Positions 1 through 8,698 of a DNA stretch of 64,000 nucleotides are shown here, one piece after another. Position 1 is the first letter of the stretch. Every line of letters starts with the position of its first letter. The DNA is from Spirosoma profusum (GTDB taxonomy: Bacteria > Bacteroidota > Bacteroidia > Cytophagales > Spirosomataceae), in NCBI RefSeq assembly GCF_014699005.1, contig NZ_JACWZY010000032.1, positions 34,979 through 98,978 on the forward strand, in the 5' to 3' direction. The notes beneath the pieces are model-generated. The model was not told the DNA's origin, searched no databases, and saw only the letters and a program-made list of their open reading frames with translations. The position numbers and the translations under genes are program-made.

Positions 1-1
1 G

Positions 2-283
2 GTAAAACTGCTACCTGATTGGACGAACGCCGAACAAAGCGGCATTTTTGCCGAGAATTTTTTCCCTGACAGATCAGTAGCCATTCGCAGGAAGCAGGTG
101 CAGGATTTATACGCCAAAGTGGGATCGATACGTAGCGTGGGCGAACTTATACCTGAGAATCAGCTACGGGGTCATTTCCTGCTCGAAGGCGAAAAAGGGA
201 ATATAGATGTTTTCTTCACCCTTACTCCTGAAAATCCGGCCCTGATTCAGCAACTGGATTTCCGGGAAGTTTCGAAACAATAG
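2..283 (+). CDS. C-terminal end of a probable serine hydrolase (5' truncated)
   Basis: The reading frame is open from the window edge to a TAG at 281-283, so only the last 93 or so residues are present. The tail contains GHFLLEGEKGNIDVFFTL followed by TPENPALIQQLDF. This resembles the small C-terminal domain after the catalytic part of Bacteroidota beta-lactamase-like or alpha/beta serine hydrolases. No catalytic residues lie in the window, so the family assignment is inference from the tail alone. The next gene starts 5 bases downstream on the same strand, which suggests co-transcription. Confidence 0.45.
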   Translation, partial: VKLLPDWTNAEQSGIFAENFFPDRSVAIRRKQVQDLYAKVGSIRSVGELIPENQLRGHFLLEGEKGNIDVFFTLTPENPALIQQLDFREVSKQ

Positions 284-288
284 TTATC

Positions 289-855
289 ATGCTTTTGAAT
301 GAACAAATTTCGCCCGCAGGTGAAGCGGATATTCCTGCCCTGAACGAATTGGTTAACAGTGCTTATCGGGGAGAAAGCTCACAACGGGGATGGACATCCG
401 AAGGACATTTGCTAGGTGGAATACGTACCAGTGAGCAGAGTTTGCGGGAAATGTTTCAGAATCCGTCTGCTACGTTGTTGAAATACGTAGCAGACGGCCA
501 ACTGCTGGGCTGTGTCTATCTTGAAGAGAAAAAACCAGATTTATACCTGGGAATGTTGACCGTTTCGCCCGATGCGCAGGCTAATGGCATTGGTAAAAAA
601 CTGATGGCCATTGCTGAACAGATTGCTATTGACAAGGAATATCAGGTGATAGCTATTACGGTTATTTCCATTCGCCACGAACTCATTGCCTGGTACGAGC
701 GACGAGGTTTCCGGGCTACGGGCGAAACAGTGCCTTTTCCAGACGACGAACGTTTTGGTCAGCCTAAACAGCCGCTGGAATTTATTGTAATGAAAAAGAA
801 GTTAGAAGAGAATTATGACACGGAGATTAAAGGAGATACGCAGATAAAAAAATAA
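289..855 (+). CDS. GNAT-family N-acetyltransferase
   Basis: A 188-residue single-domain GNAT protein, expected to move an acetyl group from acetyl-CoA to an amine on a small molecule or protein; the substrate is unknown. The fold is visible as an N-terminal helix, a central strand (LYLGMLTVSPDAQ) and the acetyl-CoA pyrophosphate loop QANGIGKKL, followed by WYERRGFRATGE, the usual late GNAT motif. The ATG at 289 lies 5 bases after the preceding stop. The last 18 or so residues (charged, ending in DTQIKK) are encoded by an intergenic-type repeat that begins near 818, so the C-terminus is probably extended by repeat DNA. Confidence 0.85.
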   Translation: MLLNEQISPAGEADIPALNELVNSAYRGESSQRGWTSEGHLLGGIRTSEQSLREMFQNPSATLLKYVADGQLLGCVYLEEKKPDLYLGMLTVSPDAQANGIGKKLMAIAEQIAIDKEYQVIAITVISIRHELIAWYERRGFRATGETVPFPDDERFGQPKQPLEFIVMKKKLEENYDTEIKGDTQIKK

Positions 856-900
856 AAACTCTGTGAATCTCTTTCATGCGCTGTGCATCTCTGTGTTTCA
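818..900. repeat. CACGGAGAT/CTCTGTG palindromic repeat, copy 1
   Basis: The stretch holds GACACGGAGATTAAAGGAGA on one side and CTGTGCATCTCTGTGTTTC on the other, an imperfect inverted repeat. Related sequence recurs at 20380-20434 and 54309-54362. This copy overlaps the end of the acetyltransferase gene and runs up to the start of the next gene. Function is unknown; an RNA hairpin is possible. Confidence 0.6.
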
Positions 901-915
901 ATCAAATTATTACTC

Positions 916-1317
916 ATGAATCAACCATCACGCAGACGTTTTCTTAAAAAAAGTGTAGTCGCCGGATTGGGCGCAAGTTTGCCTGCTAACGTAGCAGCAC
1001 CGGGCGAATTGTTTGTTCATCACGTATTGTTTTACCTGAAAAATGCAGGTAACCAAGCTGATAAAGCCAAGCTGCTGGAAGGATTGAACAAACTGGCGAA
1101 GTGCCCTACCATTAAATTGGTCAATATTGGCACGCCCGCTGCCACCAATCGGGAAGTTATCGAGCGGAACTACACCTATTCCTGGCTATGCTTTTTCGAT
1201 AGCCCTGCCGACGAGGAAGCGTATCAGAAACACCCCATTCACGACGATTTCCGGAACAATTACGCCCACCTCTGGGAGAAAGTTGTTATCTACGATTCCA
1301 TAGGGCCAAAACGGTAG
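916..1317 (+). CDS. Tat-exported Dabb (stress-responsive alpha/beta barrel) protein
   Basis: I choose the ATG at 916 because it places a twin-arginine signal (QPSRRRFLKKSVVAGLGA) at the N-terminus; an earlier ATG at 883 lies inside the upstream repeat. The mature part is about 100 residues and fits the Dabb family: it opens with FVHHVLFYLKNAG, has a mid-domain turn (NYTYSWLCFFDSPADEEAYQ) and ends with HPIHDDFRNNYAHLWEKVVIYDS. Dabb proteins form ferredoxin-like dimeric barrels. Most have no known reaction, although some act as cyclases or stress proteins. Export through Tat suggests folding before secretion. It converges on the histidine kinase gene. Confidence 0.8.
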   Translation: MNQPSRRRFLKKSVVAGLGASLPANVAAPGELFVHHVLFYLKNAGNQADKAKLLEGLNKLAKCPTIKLVNIGTPAATNREVIERNYTYSWLCFFDSPADEEAYQKHPIHDDFRNNYAHLWEKVVIYDSIGPKR

Positions 1318-1392
1318 AGTCATGAATAATGCACAATGGATAATGTTGGGCGTTGATGGTCAAACATTATCCATTGTGCATTATTCATGACT
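1318..1392. terminator. 30-base palindrome between convergent genes
   Basis: The arms at 1318-1347 and 1363-1392 are exact reverse complements (30 bases each) around a 15-base loop. The hairpin lies between the Dabb gene and the histidine kinase gene, and the right arm contains the kinase stop codon. It is placed to act as a bidirectional terminator. The GAATAATG/GGATAATG wording recurs at 55798-55872. Confidence 0.7.
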
Positions 1393-4300
1393 TATCCTGC
1401 GTTGCTAAAAAATCCTTAAAAGCATCTTCCAGAGCCTTTAAAGCTTCAGCCAGGCCGCTGGTATCATTGACTTTCAGTTTGGCTTCAGCCGTCTTGGCAA
1501 TATCGGCTACACGAGCTACTCCAATAGTACCTGCGCTGCCTTTAAGCGTGTGTAGATGGCTTTTTACGGTTGGAATATCCCCGAGTCCATAGGCAGATAT
1601 GGCTCCGTTAACAAGCTCGGTAGCTTCGGTGACGAACTCCTCCATAATACTGTCGACCAACTCCTGACCACCAATATCCCGCAGTTGGCCCACAATGTCG
1701 GCATCGATGATGGGAAGTGCTGGCTCAGACGCTGGCGCAATCGGTTTTGGGGCTGGTGTCGATGTTTCGGCCTGTTTTGCCCGGCGGACATCAACAATCT
1801 CTTTCACTTTCGCAATCAGGCTTTGGGCACGTATCGGCTTGGCGATGTAATCGTCGAGGCCCTGGCTTAAGAATCGCTCCCGATCTTCTTTCATCGAATA
1901 AGCCGTCATGGCAACGATAGTCGGTAAGGCTTTCCCGAATTGCTTCCGCAATTGGCGGGTTGTTTCAACGCCGTCCATATCAGGCATCTGAATATCCATG
2001 AAAATGACATCGAAGGGTGGGGTAGAAGGCAGAGAGGTAAGTGCAGAGGATTGTGCTTCTAAGTCCATTCCATGCCCCGTTCCCCATGCCCCATGCTCTT
2101 TCCCCTCTGCCCGCTGCGTTACCTCCGCAATGGCCGCCGGCCCACTGTCGGCGGTAGTGACGACACAGCCGGATTTGCGTAGAATTTCGCTGGCTACTTT
2201 CCGGTTTACCGCGTTGTCATCCACCAGCAGTACGTTCGGATGATACGTTGAGAAGAAGTTTGCCAATGCAATTTCAGCTACTTCGGTGGTTTGCTGAATC
2301 GGGCTGATGGACGTTTCTTTTAACTCGATAATGAACCAGAACGTACTGCCCATACCCACCGTCGACTCTACACCAACTTCGCCTTTCATCAGATGGGCCA
2401 ACTCTTTGGAAATCGCCAGACCCAGACCCGTACCGCCAAACGACTTCCGCGACGACGTATCGACCTGGCTGAATGAATTAAATAACAGGCTGATATTCTG
2501 AGCCGAAATGCCAATACCTGAATCTATTACCGCTACCCGAATCCGATTGAATTTGCCCCGTTTACTGAGCAGTTTTGCTTCCACCCGAATGCTGCCATGT
2601 TCGGTAAATTTGATAGCATTCGAAGTCATGTTCGACAAAATCTGGAGCAGCCGCGTCTGGTCGGCAATAACGAACGTAGGCAGATCGGGGGCCAGGTGAT
2701 ACGTTAGTTCGTTGTCTTTGGAGTTGGCCTGCTGCCCGAACAGCGCGATTAGTTTTTCGAAAATCTCTTTGAAAGCGATCGGCGCTTCGTGCAGCACCAT
2801 CTTACCAGCTTCAATTTTCGACAAATCCAGAATATCATTCAGAATATTGAGCAGCGTTTCCGACGAACGTTTTACGGTTTTGACGTAACCACGCTGTTCG
2901 TCATCGAGTCGCGTATCGTTCAGCAGGTCAATCATGCCGATGACCCCGTTCATGGGGGTTCTGATTTCGTGGCTCATGTTGGCCAGAAATTGCTCCTTCA
3001 CCTTCAGCGAGCGCTCCGCTTCGTCTTTCGCTTTCCCTAATTCGGCCGATTGTCGTTTCAGCTCAGAAATGTCGCGGGCCAGTACGGCTACAACGGAACC
3101 ATTACCAGGTTCGTCGTTGAGCATCAGCATGTTAAACATAAACTGTCGCTCACTGCCGTCTTTCCGGCGCATACTTGCTTCAAAATTCCGCAGGCTTCGG
3201 TTACGGCCCACTTTGAACATGGCCCGACGAATGGCATTCTGATCTATGAAATACTGGCTGATATCCTGCCCAAGCACTTCTTCGGGCGTGTAGCCCATTC
3301 GCTTGAAAACCGACGGGCTGATCATGGTGATACGCCCTTTGCGGTCGACGCGGGCGTAGATATCCTGAAGGTTTTCGAAAATACCCCGGAATTTTTCTTC
3401 ACTCTGGCGGGTCGCAATTTCGGCGCGTCGGCGGTTGGTAATGTTACGTGCAATTCCCGACACTTCTTCAATCAGACCGCCCGCCAGCATAATTGGGTTC
3501 AGGTGAAACTCGAAAAAGTTCTCACCCGAGGACGTCATGAAGTTGAGTTCAAAATTCTGCGCAAAACCCCGGAACGCCTGCCGATACCGATCTTCGATTT
3601 CCTTCCGATTTTCGTCACCAACAATACGCCAGCCTAGTTCGGGCGTACTATGCTGATTAGCAGAAAGCTCGTTCAGCGAAAATCCTGCCAGGCGTGCGTA
3701 GTTTTTATTGAACGACGTTAATTGCAACGCTTTGTTAACCGACCAGATCAGATACGTACTATTGTCGAAAATGGCCTGTAAACGAGCATTTTGTTTATCC
3801 AGACGGGCCTCAGATTGCTTGCGGGCAATAGCCAGAGCCACTTGTCCCGAAATAAATTCGAGCAACTCCAGATCACGGGGGCCGTAGGTTTGCGCATCGG
3901 TATACGACTTCACGCCAATAATGCCCGTAATCTCGTCGCCAATACGTAGTGGAGCCGTGAGCATCACCTGAGGCTGCTTCTGACCGTATAAATCAACCTG
4001 CTTCTGATCGGCCAATTGCCGGACGTCTTTTTCGTATAAAAACAGCGGTTTATTGGCCAGGATCGTGTATTCAATAATTCCATTGCCGAGCTTCCGTTTG
4101 GTGAACCGCATGTTGCTGCCGAAGTACTCATCGACGTAATACGGGAACGATAGGTACGTTTTACTGGAGTCGTAGAGGGCGATGAAGAAGTTACGGGCAT
4201 CGATGATATTGCCCAGTTCTTCGTGAATCTTTTGGTACAACTCGCCGAGATTGGGCGTATTGATGGTCCAGTTGGCGATACTATAATACAGTTTCTGCGA

Positions 4301-5140
4301 TTTTTCGGCGCGAATTTTGCCTGTAGTATCGTGCAGAATACAACGGAACGCAGTTGGGCGGCCATTCTCGAAGCGGCAGTTGACACTCCCTGACAGAAAA
4401 AGAGTTTTGCCCGACTTACTCCGAAAAACGGTTTCAAAATACGGAAGTTTGTCGCCTTCCTGAATACGTTTCAGCAAACCCAGGGTGCTGCTGAGGTAGT
4501 CGGGATGAAGTACGTCGCGCAGGTTCAGGACCGAAATTTCGTCGGAATTATAGCCCAGTACCTCGCGCCAGGCACGGTTCACGAAAATGAACTTTCCGTC
4601 GAGGGTGAGTAACTGAATTAAGTCAGACGTATTATCGACTAAATCCTGCAACTGCGCATTCGTATTCGACAGGGCCGAAGCGACGCGTCGTTTGTTCGTT
4701 ACGTCTTCGCCAATGATGGTGAACGAAGGCGACTGACCGTCGGTGCTGTTAACGATGAATGAGTTGAGCTGGACGTTACGTTGGGCTCCGCTTCGGGCCA
4801 GAAGAACGATTTCTCGCTGTTCCGGAAAACTGCCTTTCTGCGACGCTTCCTCGAATTCCGATTCGATACGGGCGCGGTCGGCGGGCGGAATAAAAATGTC
4901 GAAGAAATTTCGACCGACGATATCGGCTGGTTGCCAGGCGGTTACTCGGTACGTGTAAGGATTTGCATACGTTAACGTACCATCCTGTTCGACGGTCAGA
5001 CCAACCAGGTTAAGCTGATCGACGGTTTGGCGAACATCGAAGGTATGTTTCGCGTCGGTTCCGTTCAGGCCGTCGCGTTCGTGGTGGAGCCGTTCAATTT
5101 CGGCTACTAATTCATCTTTGGTTTTGGCAGACCAGGGCAT
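1385..5140 (-). CDS. hybrid sensor histidine kinase with PAS, GAF, receiver and Hpt domains
   Basis: A 1251-residue soluble phosphorelay protein with no evident membrane span. Visible order: two PAS domains (about 33-280), a GAF domain (about 300-440), two more PAS domains (about 455-700), HisKA with FLANMSHEIRTPMNG near 723 (phospho-acceptor His), HATPase with DSGIGIS near 877 and GGTGLGLAIS near 905, a receiver with VLLVDDNAVNR near 973 and phospho-acceptor Asp in FMDIQMPDMDG near 1050, and an Hpt domain with HTLKGSAGTIG near 1198. All phosphorelay residues are present. The final response regulator is not in the window. The receiver carries an insert of about 33 Gly/His/Ser/Thr-rich residues between its second helix and the phosphorylated strand, encoded by repeat DNA (see 2034-2125). 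Confidence 0.95.
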   Translation of the reverse strand: MPWSAKTKDELVAEIERLHHERDGLNGTDAKHTFDVRQTVDQLNLVGLTVEQDGTLTYANPYTYRVTAWQPADIVGRNFFDIFIPPADRARIESEFEEASQKGSFPEQREIVLLARSGAQRNVQLNSFIVNSTDGQSPSFTIIGEDVTNKRRVASALSNTNAQLQDLVDNTSDLIQLLTLDGKFIFVNRAWREVLGYNSDEISVLNLRDVLHPDYLSSTLGLLKRIQEGDKLPYFETVFRSKSGKTLFLSGSVNCRFENGRPTAFRCILHDTTGKIRAEKSQKLYYSIANWTINTPNLGELYQKIHEELGNIIDARNFFIALYDSSKTYLSFPYYVDEYFGSNMRFTKRKLGNGIIEYTILANKPLFLYEKDVRQLADQKQVDLYGQKQPQVMLTAPLRIGDEITGIIGVKSYTDAQTYGPRDLELLEFISGQVALAIARKQSEARLDKQNARLQAIFDNSTYLIWSVNKALQLTSFNKNYARLAGFSLNELSANQHSTPELGWRIVGDENRKEIEDRYRQAFRGFAQNFELNFMTSSGENFFEFHLNPIMLAGGLIEEVSGIARNITNRRRAEIATRQSEEKFRGIFENLQDIYARVDRKGRITMISPSVFKRMGYTPEEVLGQDISQYFIDQNAIRRAMFKVGRNRSLRNFEASMRRKDGSERQFMFNMLMLNDEPGNGSVVAVLARDISELKRQSAELGKAKDEAERSLKVKEQFLANMSHEIRTPMNGVIGMIDLLNDTRLDDEQRGYVKTVKRSSETLLNILNDILDLSKIEAGKMVLHEAPIAFKEIFEKLIALFGQQANSKDNELTYHLAPDLPTFVIADQTRLLQILSNMTSNAIKFTEHGSIRVEAKLLSKRGKFNRIRVAVIDSGIGISAQNISLLFNSFSQVDTSSRKSFGGTGLGLAISKELAHLMKGEVGVESTVGMGSTFWFIIELKETSISPIQQTTEVAEIALANFFSTYHPNVLLVDDNAVNRKVASEILRKSGCVVTTADSGPAAIAEVTQRAEGKEHGAWGTGHGMDLEAQSSALTSLPSTPPFDVIFMDIQMPDMDGVETTRQLRKQFGKALPTIVAMTAYSMKEDRERFLSQGLDDYIAKPIRAQSLIAKVKEIVDVRRAKQAETSTPAPKPIAPASEPALPIIDADIVGQLRDIGGQELVDSIMEEFVTEATELVNGAISAYGLGDIPTVKSHLHTLKGSAGTIGVARVADIAKTAEAKLKVNDTSGLAEALKALEDAFKDFLATQDKS
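2034..2125. repeat. in-frame palindromic repeat inside the receiver domain
   Basis: The outer arms GAGGTAA...GCAGAGG (2034-2049) and CCTCTGC...TTACCTC (2104-2125) are inverted with respect to each other. They flank a core of repeated CCCCATG units near 2072-2095. The element looks like an intergenic repeat but is read in frame as residues such as EHGAWGTGHGMD. It adds about 33 residues to a receiver domain that would otherwise be of normal length. Confidence 0.7.
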
Positions 5141-5520
5141 GAGGTACGTGGGTGATAAACAAATAGCCAGGGTTTGGGAACGTAGCAGTTGCGCAAACAG
5201 ACTGGTTAAATTTATAAAAAATGCTGGTTTTCGACAATGACGTATCCGTGTTACGTCGTCTTACGAATGCTCATTTGGTAATTGTTATTTGATCACAAAG
5301 AACGCAAAAGTCACCGAACAGTAAGTCTATGCATTCTTTGCGAATTCCTTTACGTTCTTTGCGCCGGGCCGCCGGTGCGGTTAAAAAAGCAAAACACTGC
5401 CTAGCGTTTGTATAACAGATTATTGCGTGATTCAATTCGACAAATAGCGTCTGATTATCCAGTCAGATGAATCACTGTATAATAAGTATTGCTTATTTTG
5501 CTACGTTTCGGTTTATACCC
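5141..5520. other. 380-base divergent intergenic region
   Basis: This lies between the divergent histidine kinase and PKD lipoprotein genes. It holds an imperfect inverted repeat of the ACAAAGAACGCAAA type (left about 5293-5308, right about 5350-5372, CGTTCTTTGCGCC). Near 5404 is TAGCGTTTG, one base longer than the TAnnTTTG promoter core, which could serve the + strand operon. An ATG at 5467 extends the next gene upstream, but I prefer 5521. Nothing else is recognisable. Confidence 0.5.
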
Positions 5521-5856
5521 ATGTTGCAACGATGTTTTTGTATGTTGGTTTTGCTGGTCATGATGGCCTGCGAACCGTTTGATCTGGAGAAGAAAAATTT
5601 CCCGACCTGTGTTCCGCCAAAGGCTGCGATTGGCGTCAGTATCGGGCGGCTCGATGTTACGTTTTTTCTGGAAAATCAGGAAGGTGACATTGGCGTGGCC
5701 GGCTGGGACCCTGGCGATGGCAAAGGAAAAGGCCGGGTTGGCACGCGCGTTACGTATACCTACGAAAAAGCGGGCGAATACAACGTTACGCTTGTACTCG
5801 CTAATGAGTGTGATGACAAGTTTACCACAACGCGTAAAATCACTGTACAAAACTGA
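5521..5856 (+). CDS. small PKD-domain lipoprotein
   Basis: The start at 5521 gives a lipoprotein signal, hydrophobic LVLLVMMAC with the lipid-modified Cys in the MMAC box; the ATG at 5467 would add 18 residues before it. The mature part, about 90 residues, is one PKD-like Ig domain: the WDPGDGKGKGR turn corresponds to the usual W-FGDG motif, and TYTYEKAGEYNVTLVLANEC is the characteristic PKD beta hairpin. PKD domains act in protein-protein or carbohydrate contacts on the cell surface. The stop TGA shares its last base with the next ATG (TGATG), so the two genes are translationally coupled. Confidence 0.75.
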   Translation: MLQRCFCMLVLLVMMACEPFDLEKKNFPTCVPPKAAIGVSIGRLDVTFFLENQEGDIGVAGWDPGDGKGKGRVGTRVTYTYEKAGEYNVTLVLANECDDKFTTTRKITVQN

Positions 5857-6896
5857 TGCCTGCTCTACGTTTTCTTTTCACATTCTTACTAGGCATACTG
5901 TTGGTCGGAAGCGTTCAGGCGCAGGAACGGGTTCGTAATATTCGGATGCGTGCCCTCGACGCCGGACAACTCGAAGTAATTTATGATTTGACGGTGGCCC
6001 GGCCGGGCGATTCCATCTACCTGGAAGTTCGGAGTCGGTTACGGGGAACCCTGCGTATCCTGCCAGAATACGTTCGGGGCGATATTGGGACGCGTGTTAC
6101 GGTTGGTGCCGACCGACGTATCGTCTGGAATGCGGTAGCCAATGGGTATCCGCTCAATGAAGAAATTCGGGCCTTTGTGCAGGTAAAAACAAATGTATTT
6201 CCAGCCGTTACTCAAACTCCGTCTGTCCCGCCAGCCGTCACTACGCCCCGCTCAGAAACGGTTGCGCCTAAACCGATCCCGATAGAGCCTAAAGTCGACG
6301 TAGCAACTGCCGAAACGCCTAAAACTGAAGAGCCCAAATCGGATCGAAAACGGAGACGAGAAAAGCCCGTTGCGGTGGTTGCGGATACAACGAAACCCAA
6401 GTCTGCCGATATTGAACCACCTGTGGCCCAGCAACCGACAACCCCAGACGATACAGCCCGTCGGCCCAAAATGCGTTACGTTGGGCCATTGTGGGGCGTT
6501 GTGTCGGCGGTGGCGCCGGGCATAGGAAACATATTTGTACAGTTGCCAAAACCACGAGTGGGTCTTCGACCGTTACTCACGGTAGCCTGTTATGGATTAG
6601 TGGCCTACGGTTTATCGGAGCGGCAAAAATCGCAGGATGTCTATAAAGTATATCAGGAACAGAAAAATCTGTCGGCTGGCGAACCCTATTATCAAACCGC
6701 CAATGATCATTACCACAAGTATTTTCTGGCTACCCGGGGCGCAATGATTATGGCCGCTGCCGATGTGATTCTGACGGTGCTACGTGGTGTTCGAAATAGC
6801 CATATTCAAAAAGAAGCGGCTCGTTATCAGGGCTTTACAGTTCAACCTGGTGTACAGGCAGGGCAACCGACAGCCGTAGTACGTTACTCATTTTAA
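5856..6896 (+). CDS. exported protein with beta-sandwich, Pro-rich linker and DUF5683-like C-terminus
   Basis: A 346-residue protein with a signal peptide (cleavage after GSVQAQ, residue 22 or so). Residues 25-110 form a beta-rich domain with LEVIYDLTVARPGDSIYLEV and GADRRIVWNAVANGYP. This pattern occurs in Bacteroidota envelope proteins next to FGE-sulfatase or caspase domains. A Pro/Thr/Lys-rich linker (about 110-205) follows. The C-terminal 140 residues (GVVSAVAPGIGNIF, then two hydrophobic stretches and a Tyr-rich loop) resemble DUF5683, a membrane-associated module of unknown role. The start overlaps the PKD lipoprotein stop, so the products may work together. Function unknown. Confidence 0.65.
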   Translation: MPALRFLFTFLLGILLVGSVQAQERVRNIRMRALDAGQLEVIYDLTVARPGDSIYLEVRSRLRGTLRILPEYVRGDIGTRVTVGADRRIVWNAVANGYPLNEEIRAFVQVKTNVFPAVTQTPSVPPAVTTPRSETVAPKPIPIEPKVDVATAETPKTEEPKSDRKRRREKPVAVVADTTKPKSADIEPPVAQQPTTPDDTARRPKMRYVGPLWGVVSAVAPGIGNIFVQLPKPRVGLRPLLTVACYGLVAYGLSERQKSQDVYKVYQEQKNLSAGEPYYQTANDHYHKYFLATRGAMIMAAADVILTVLRGVRNSHIQKEAARYQGFTVQPGVQAGQPTAVVRYSF

Positions 6897-6899
6897 CAA

Positions 6900-6907
6900 T
6901 ATCTTTG
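6900..6907 (+). promoter_or_regulatory. Bacteroidota -7 promoter core TATCTTTG
   Basis: TATCTTTG matches the Bacteroidota primary sigma -7 consensus TAnnTTTG and lies 71 bases upstream of the ATG at 6979, just after the preceding stop. I see no clear -33 element, so the assignment is moderate. Confidence 0.45.
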
Positions 6908-6978
6908 TCCAGAACATAGTGAAGATACGTAGTAATTTCAGTACAAAATTCGTTAACTAACTAGCCAACCTGAAACCT

Positions 6979-8619
6979 ATGCGTTTACTTCTCACGATTA
7001 GCTTTATGCTCCTGTTTATAGGTAGCATCGTTGCCCAGCCTGCCGGGCGACGTAGCAAATCAACCGTGTATTCGGCTTCCGGCGAATGGCAGAAAATAAC
7101 GCTTCAACCAGCAGCGTCCGGCAGTAGTACCCCATCAGCTCCGGTTGTTCAGCCGAACCCATCGGCCAGCCAGCCCAATAACCCAACTAGTCAGCCGATT
7201 ACCCCAACCACTCAACCAACTGAATCCGTGGTTCGAACGGAGCCGAAACCTGCTTCTACAGCCCCAACGACAATGCCCAGTTCAGGTTTTCGTCCGGCTT
7301 TTACAGGTGATTTTGTCACCAATCGAAACGGCTGGAAAGCAGGTAACAAAGGGGATTACAACTACCAGATTGGGATGGGCCGCTACAGTATCCGCAAACG
7401 TAAAGCGAGTACTCGTCAGGTCGCTTTCAGTTACGTATCATTACCAAACGACATTAATCTGAACCGCGATGATGCCTTTACCATCAAGGTAGACGTAATG
7501 GCCGATTCGGGGCGGGTGCCAACCGGAGGCCTTTTGTTTGGAGTGAAAGATTCGCTTAATTTTTGTGCGTTTACCCTGAATAGCAAGGGCGAAACGTCCA
7601 TAATTCGCGTCACGAACGGTGAAGCCTACGGCGATTACATGCCCGGTGATTTTTTTGCACCTGGCGTTCCTGTCGAGAAGAATCGTGACCGGCTCACCAT
7701 CCGACGTAACAAAGAGTCCCTCTCGTTTTACGTTAATGAACAGGAAGTACGTGGTAGCCCTTATGCGTTCAAAACACTGCCAGGCAATGGCGTTGGCCTC
7801 ATAACCGATGCCTCCTGGACAACGTTTCAGAAACTAACGGTTACCGTAGGGACATCCCCATCCGATCCGCCACCAACGCCTGTGTCTCTGCCGGTTACGC
7901 GCCCAACAACCACCAGTCGCTCTGCCAGCCCGACTTTGACAACGGCCACCAACGTATCGACAGTTGCGGCTAACCCGCCTACGAAGAACGATGTGGCAAG
8001 TAGCACTTCGGCACTGGTTACAGCAACTCGTCCCGAAACCAGCGCCAATAAACCGACCAACATAACATTTAGCGAGCTGTTTGCGGACAATCAGAATAAA
8101 TGGCTGGTTGGGCAGACGGGCGGTTATGAATTTGAAGTGGCAAAGAGCAGCTACTTCATTCGTAAAACGTCAGCAAGCACTTCACGAGCGGGTTATGGTT
8201 ATATTAATCTCCCAACAGCCCTAGATCTGAATAAAGCTGAGTCGTTTACTATTACGGTCGATATGATCGTTCCGCCGGGTATTCAACCCAATGCGGGACT
8301 GGTAATTGGGGTAAATGATGAAGATAATCTCTGCGAATTTCGAGTAGCTGATCGCCAGAAAGTCATTGTGAAATCACTACGTAACGGTCTGTCATCCCCC
8401 ACGTATATGCCGGGTAAGCCAATACCTGCCCGAGTTCCGATCAATCAGGAAACCAATACGTTGATGATTCAGAAGCGAAATAAAAAGCTTTACTTTTACG
8501 TCAATAACCGCGAGGTAGAAAGCAGCCCTTACGAGTTTAAACCCTTCTCAGGTAATAAAATTGGCTTTGTTTCGGCTGCGCAGGCCGTAAAATTTCAGAA
8601 TCTGAAAGTAGTGAAGTGA
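6979..8619 (+). CDS. secreted protein with two tandem LamG-like (concanavalin A-fold) domains
   Basis: A 546-residue exported protein: signal peptide to about residue 20 (LFIGSIVAQ), a Pro/Thr/Ser-rich stretch to about 110, then two homologous domains (about 112-290 and 360-545) separated by another Thr/Ser-rich linker. Shared landmarks include a W in the first strand (NGWKAG and NKWLVG), the YSIRK/YFIRK strand, a central GLLFGVKD/GLVIGVND strand, YMPG, SFYVNEQEV/YFYVNNREV, and the final GNxxGxxxxA strand. This is the jelly-roll seen in laminin-G or GH-associated lectin domains, so carbohydrate binding is plausible but unproven. No catalytic acids are conserved between the two copies as far as I can see. 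Confidence 0.7.
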   Translation: MRLLLTISFMLLFIGSIVAQPAGRRSKSTVYSASGEWQKITLQPAASGSSTPSAPVVQPNPSASQPNNPTSQPITPTTQPTESVVRTEPKPASTAPTTMPSSGFRPAFTGDFVTNRNGWKAGNKGDYNYQIGMGRYSIRKRKASTRQVAFSYVSLPNDINLNRDDAFTIKVDVMADSGRVPTGGLLFGVKDSLNFCAFTLNSKGETSIIRVTNGEAYGDYMPGDFFAPGVPVEKNRDRLTIRRNKESLSFYVNEQEVRGSPYAFKTLPGNGVGLITDASWTTFQKLTVTVGTSPSDPPPTPVSLPVTRPTTTSRSASPTLTTATNVSTVAANPPTKNDVASSTSALVTATRPETSANKPTNITFSELFADNQNKWLVGQTGGYEFEVAKSSYFIRKTSASTSRAGYGYINLPTALDLNKAESFTITVDMIVPPGIQPNAGLVIGVNDEDNLCEFRVADRQKVIVKSLRNGLSSPTYMPGKPIPARVPINQETNTLMIQKRNKKLYFYVNNREVESSPYEFKPFSGNKIGFVSAAQAVKFQNLKVVK

Positions 8620-8698
8620 AAAATTAGTCGATAGTTAGTAGTTGCCAGTTTCTGACGTTGGTAGCCACTGACTATCAACTATCGGCTAATTTTTCACT
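8615..8698. terminator. palindrome between convergent genes (AGTCGATAGTT family)
   Basis: Arms 8615-8636 and 8677-8698 (22 bases, one wobble position) flank a 40-base loop containing GTAGCCACTGACTATC. The arms overlap the ends of both convergent genes. The same word family (AGTCGATAGT ... ACTATCGACT) recurs at 54734-54775 and a partial copy lies near 36325-36345. Confidence 0.6.

Noticed and set aside
5455..5850. 131-residue minus-strand open frame
   Set aside because: It lies fully opposite the PKD lipoprotein, which has a signal peptide and a recognisable domain.
5856..6896. Possible formylglycine-generating enzyme or caspase, from the N-terminal beta domain
   Set aside because: No catalytic domain of either kind follows; only the associated sandwich domain is seen.
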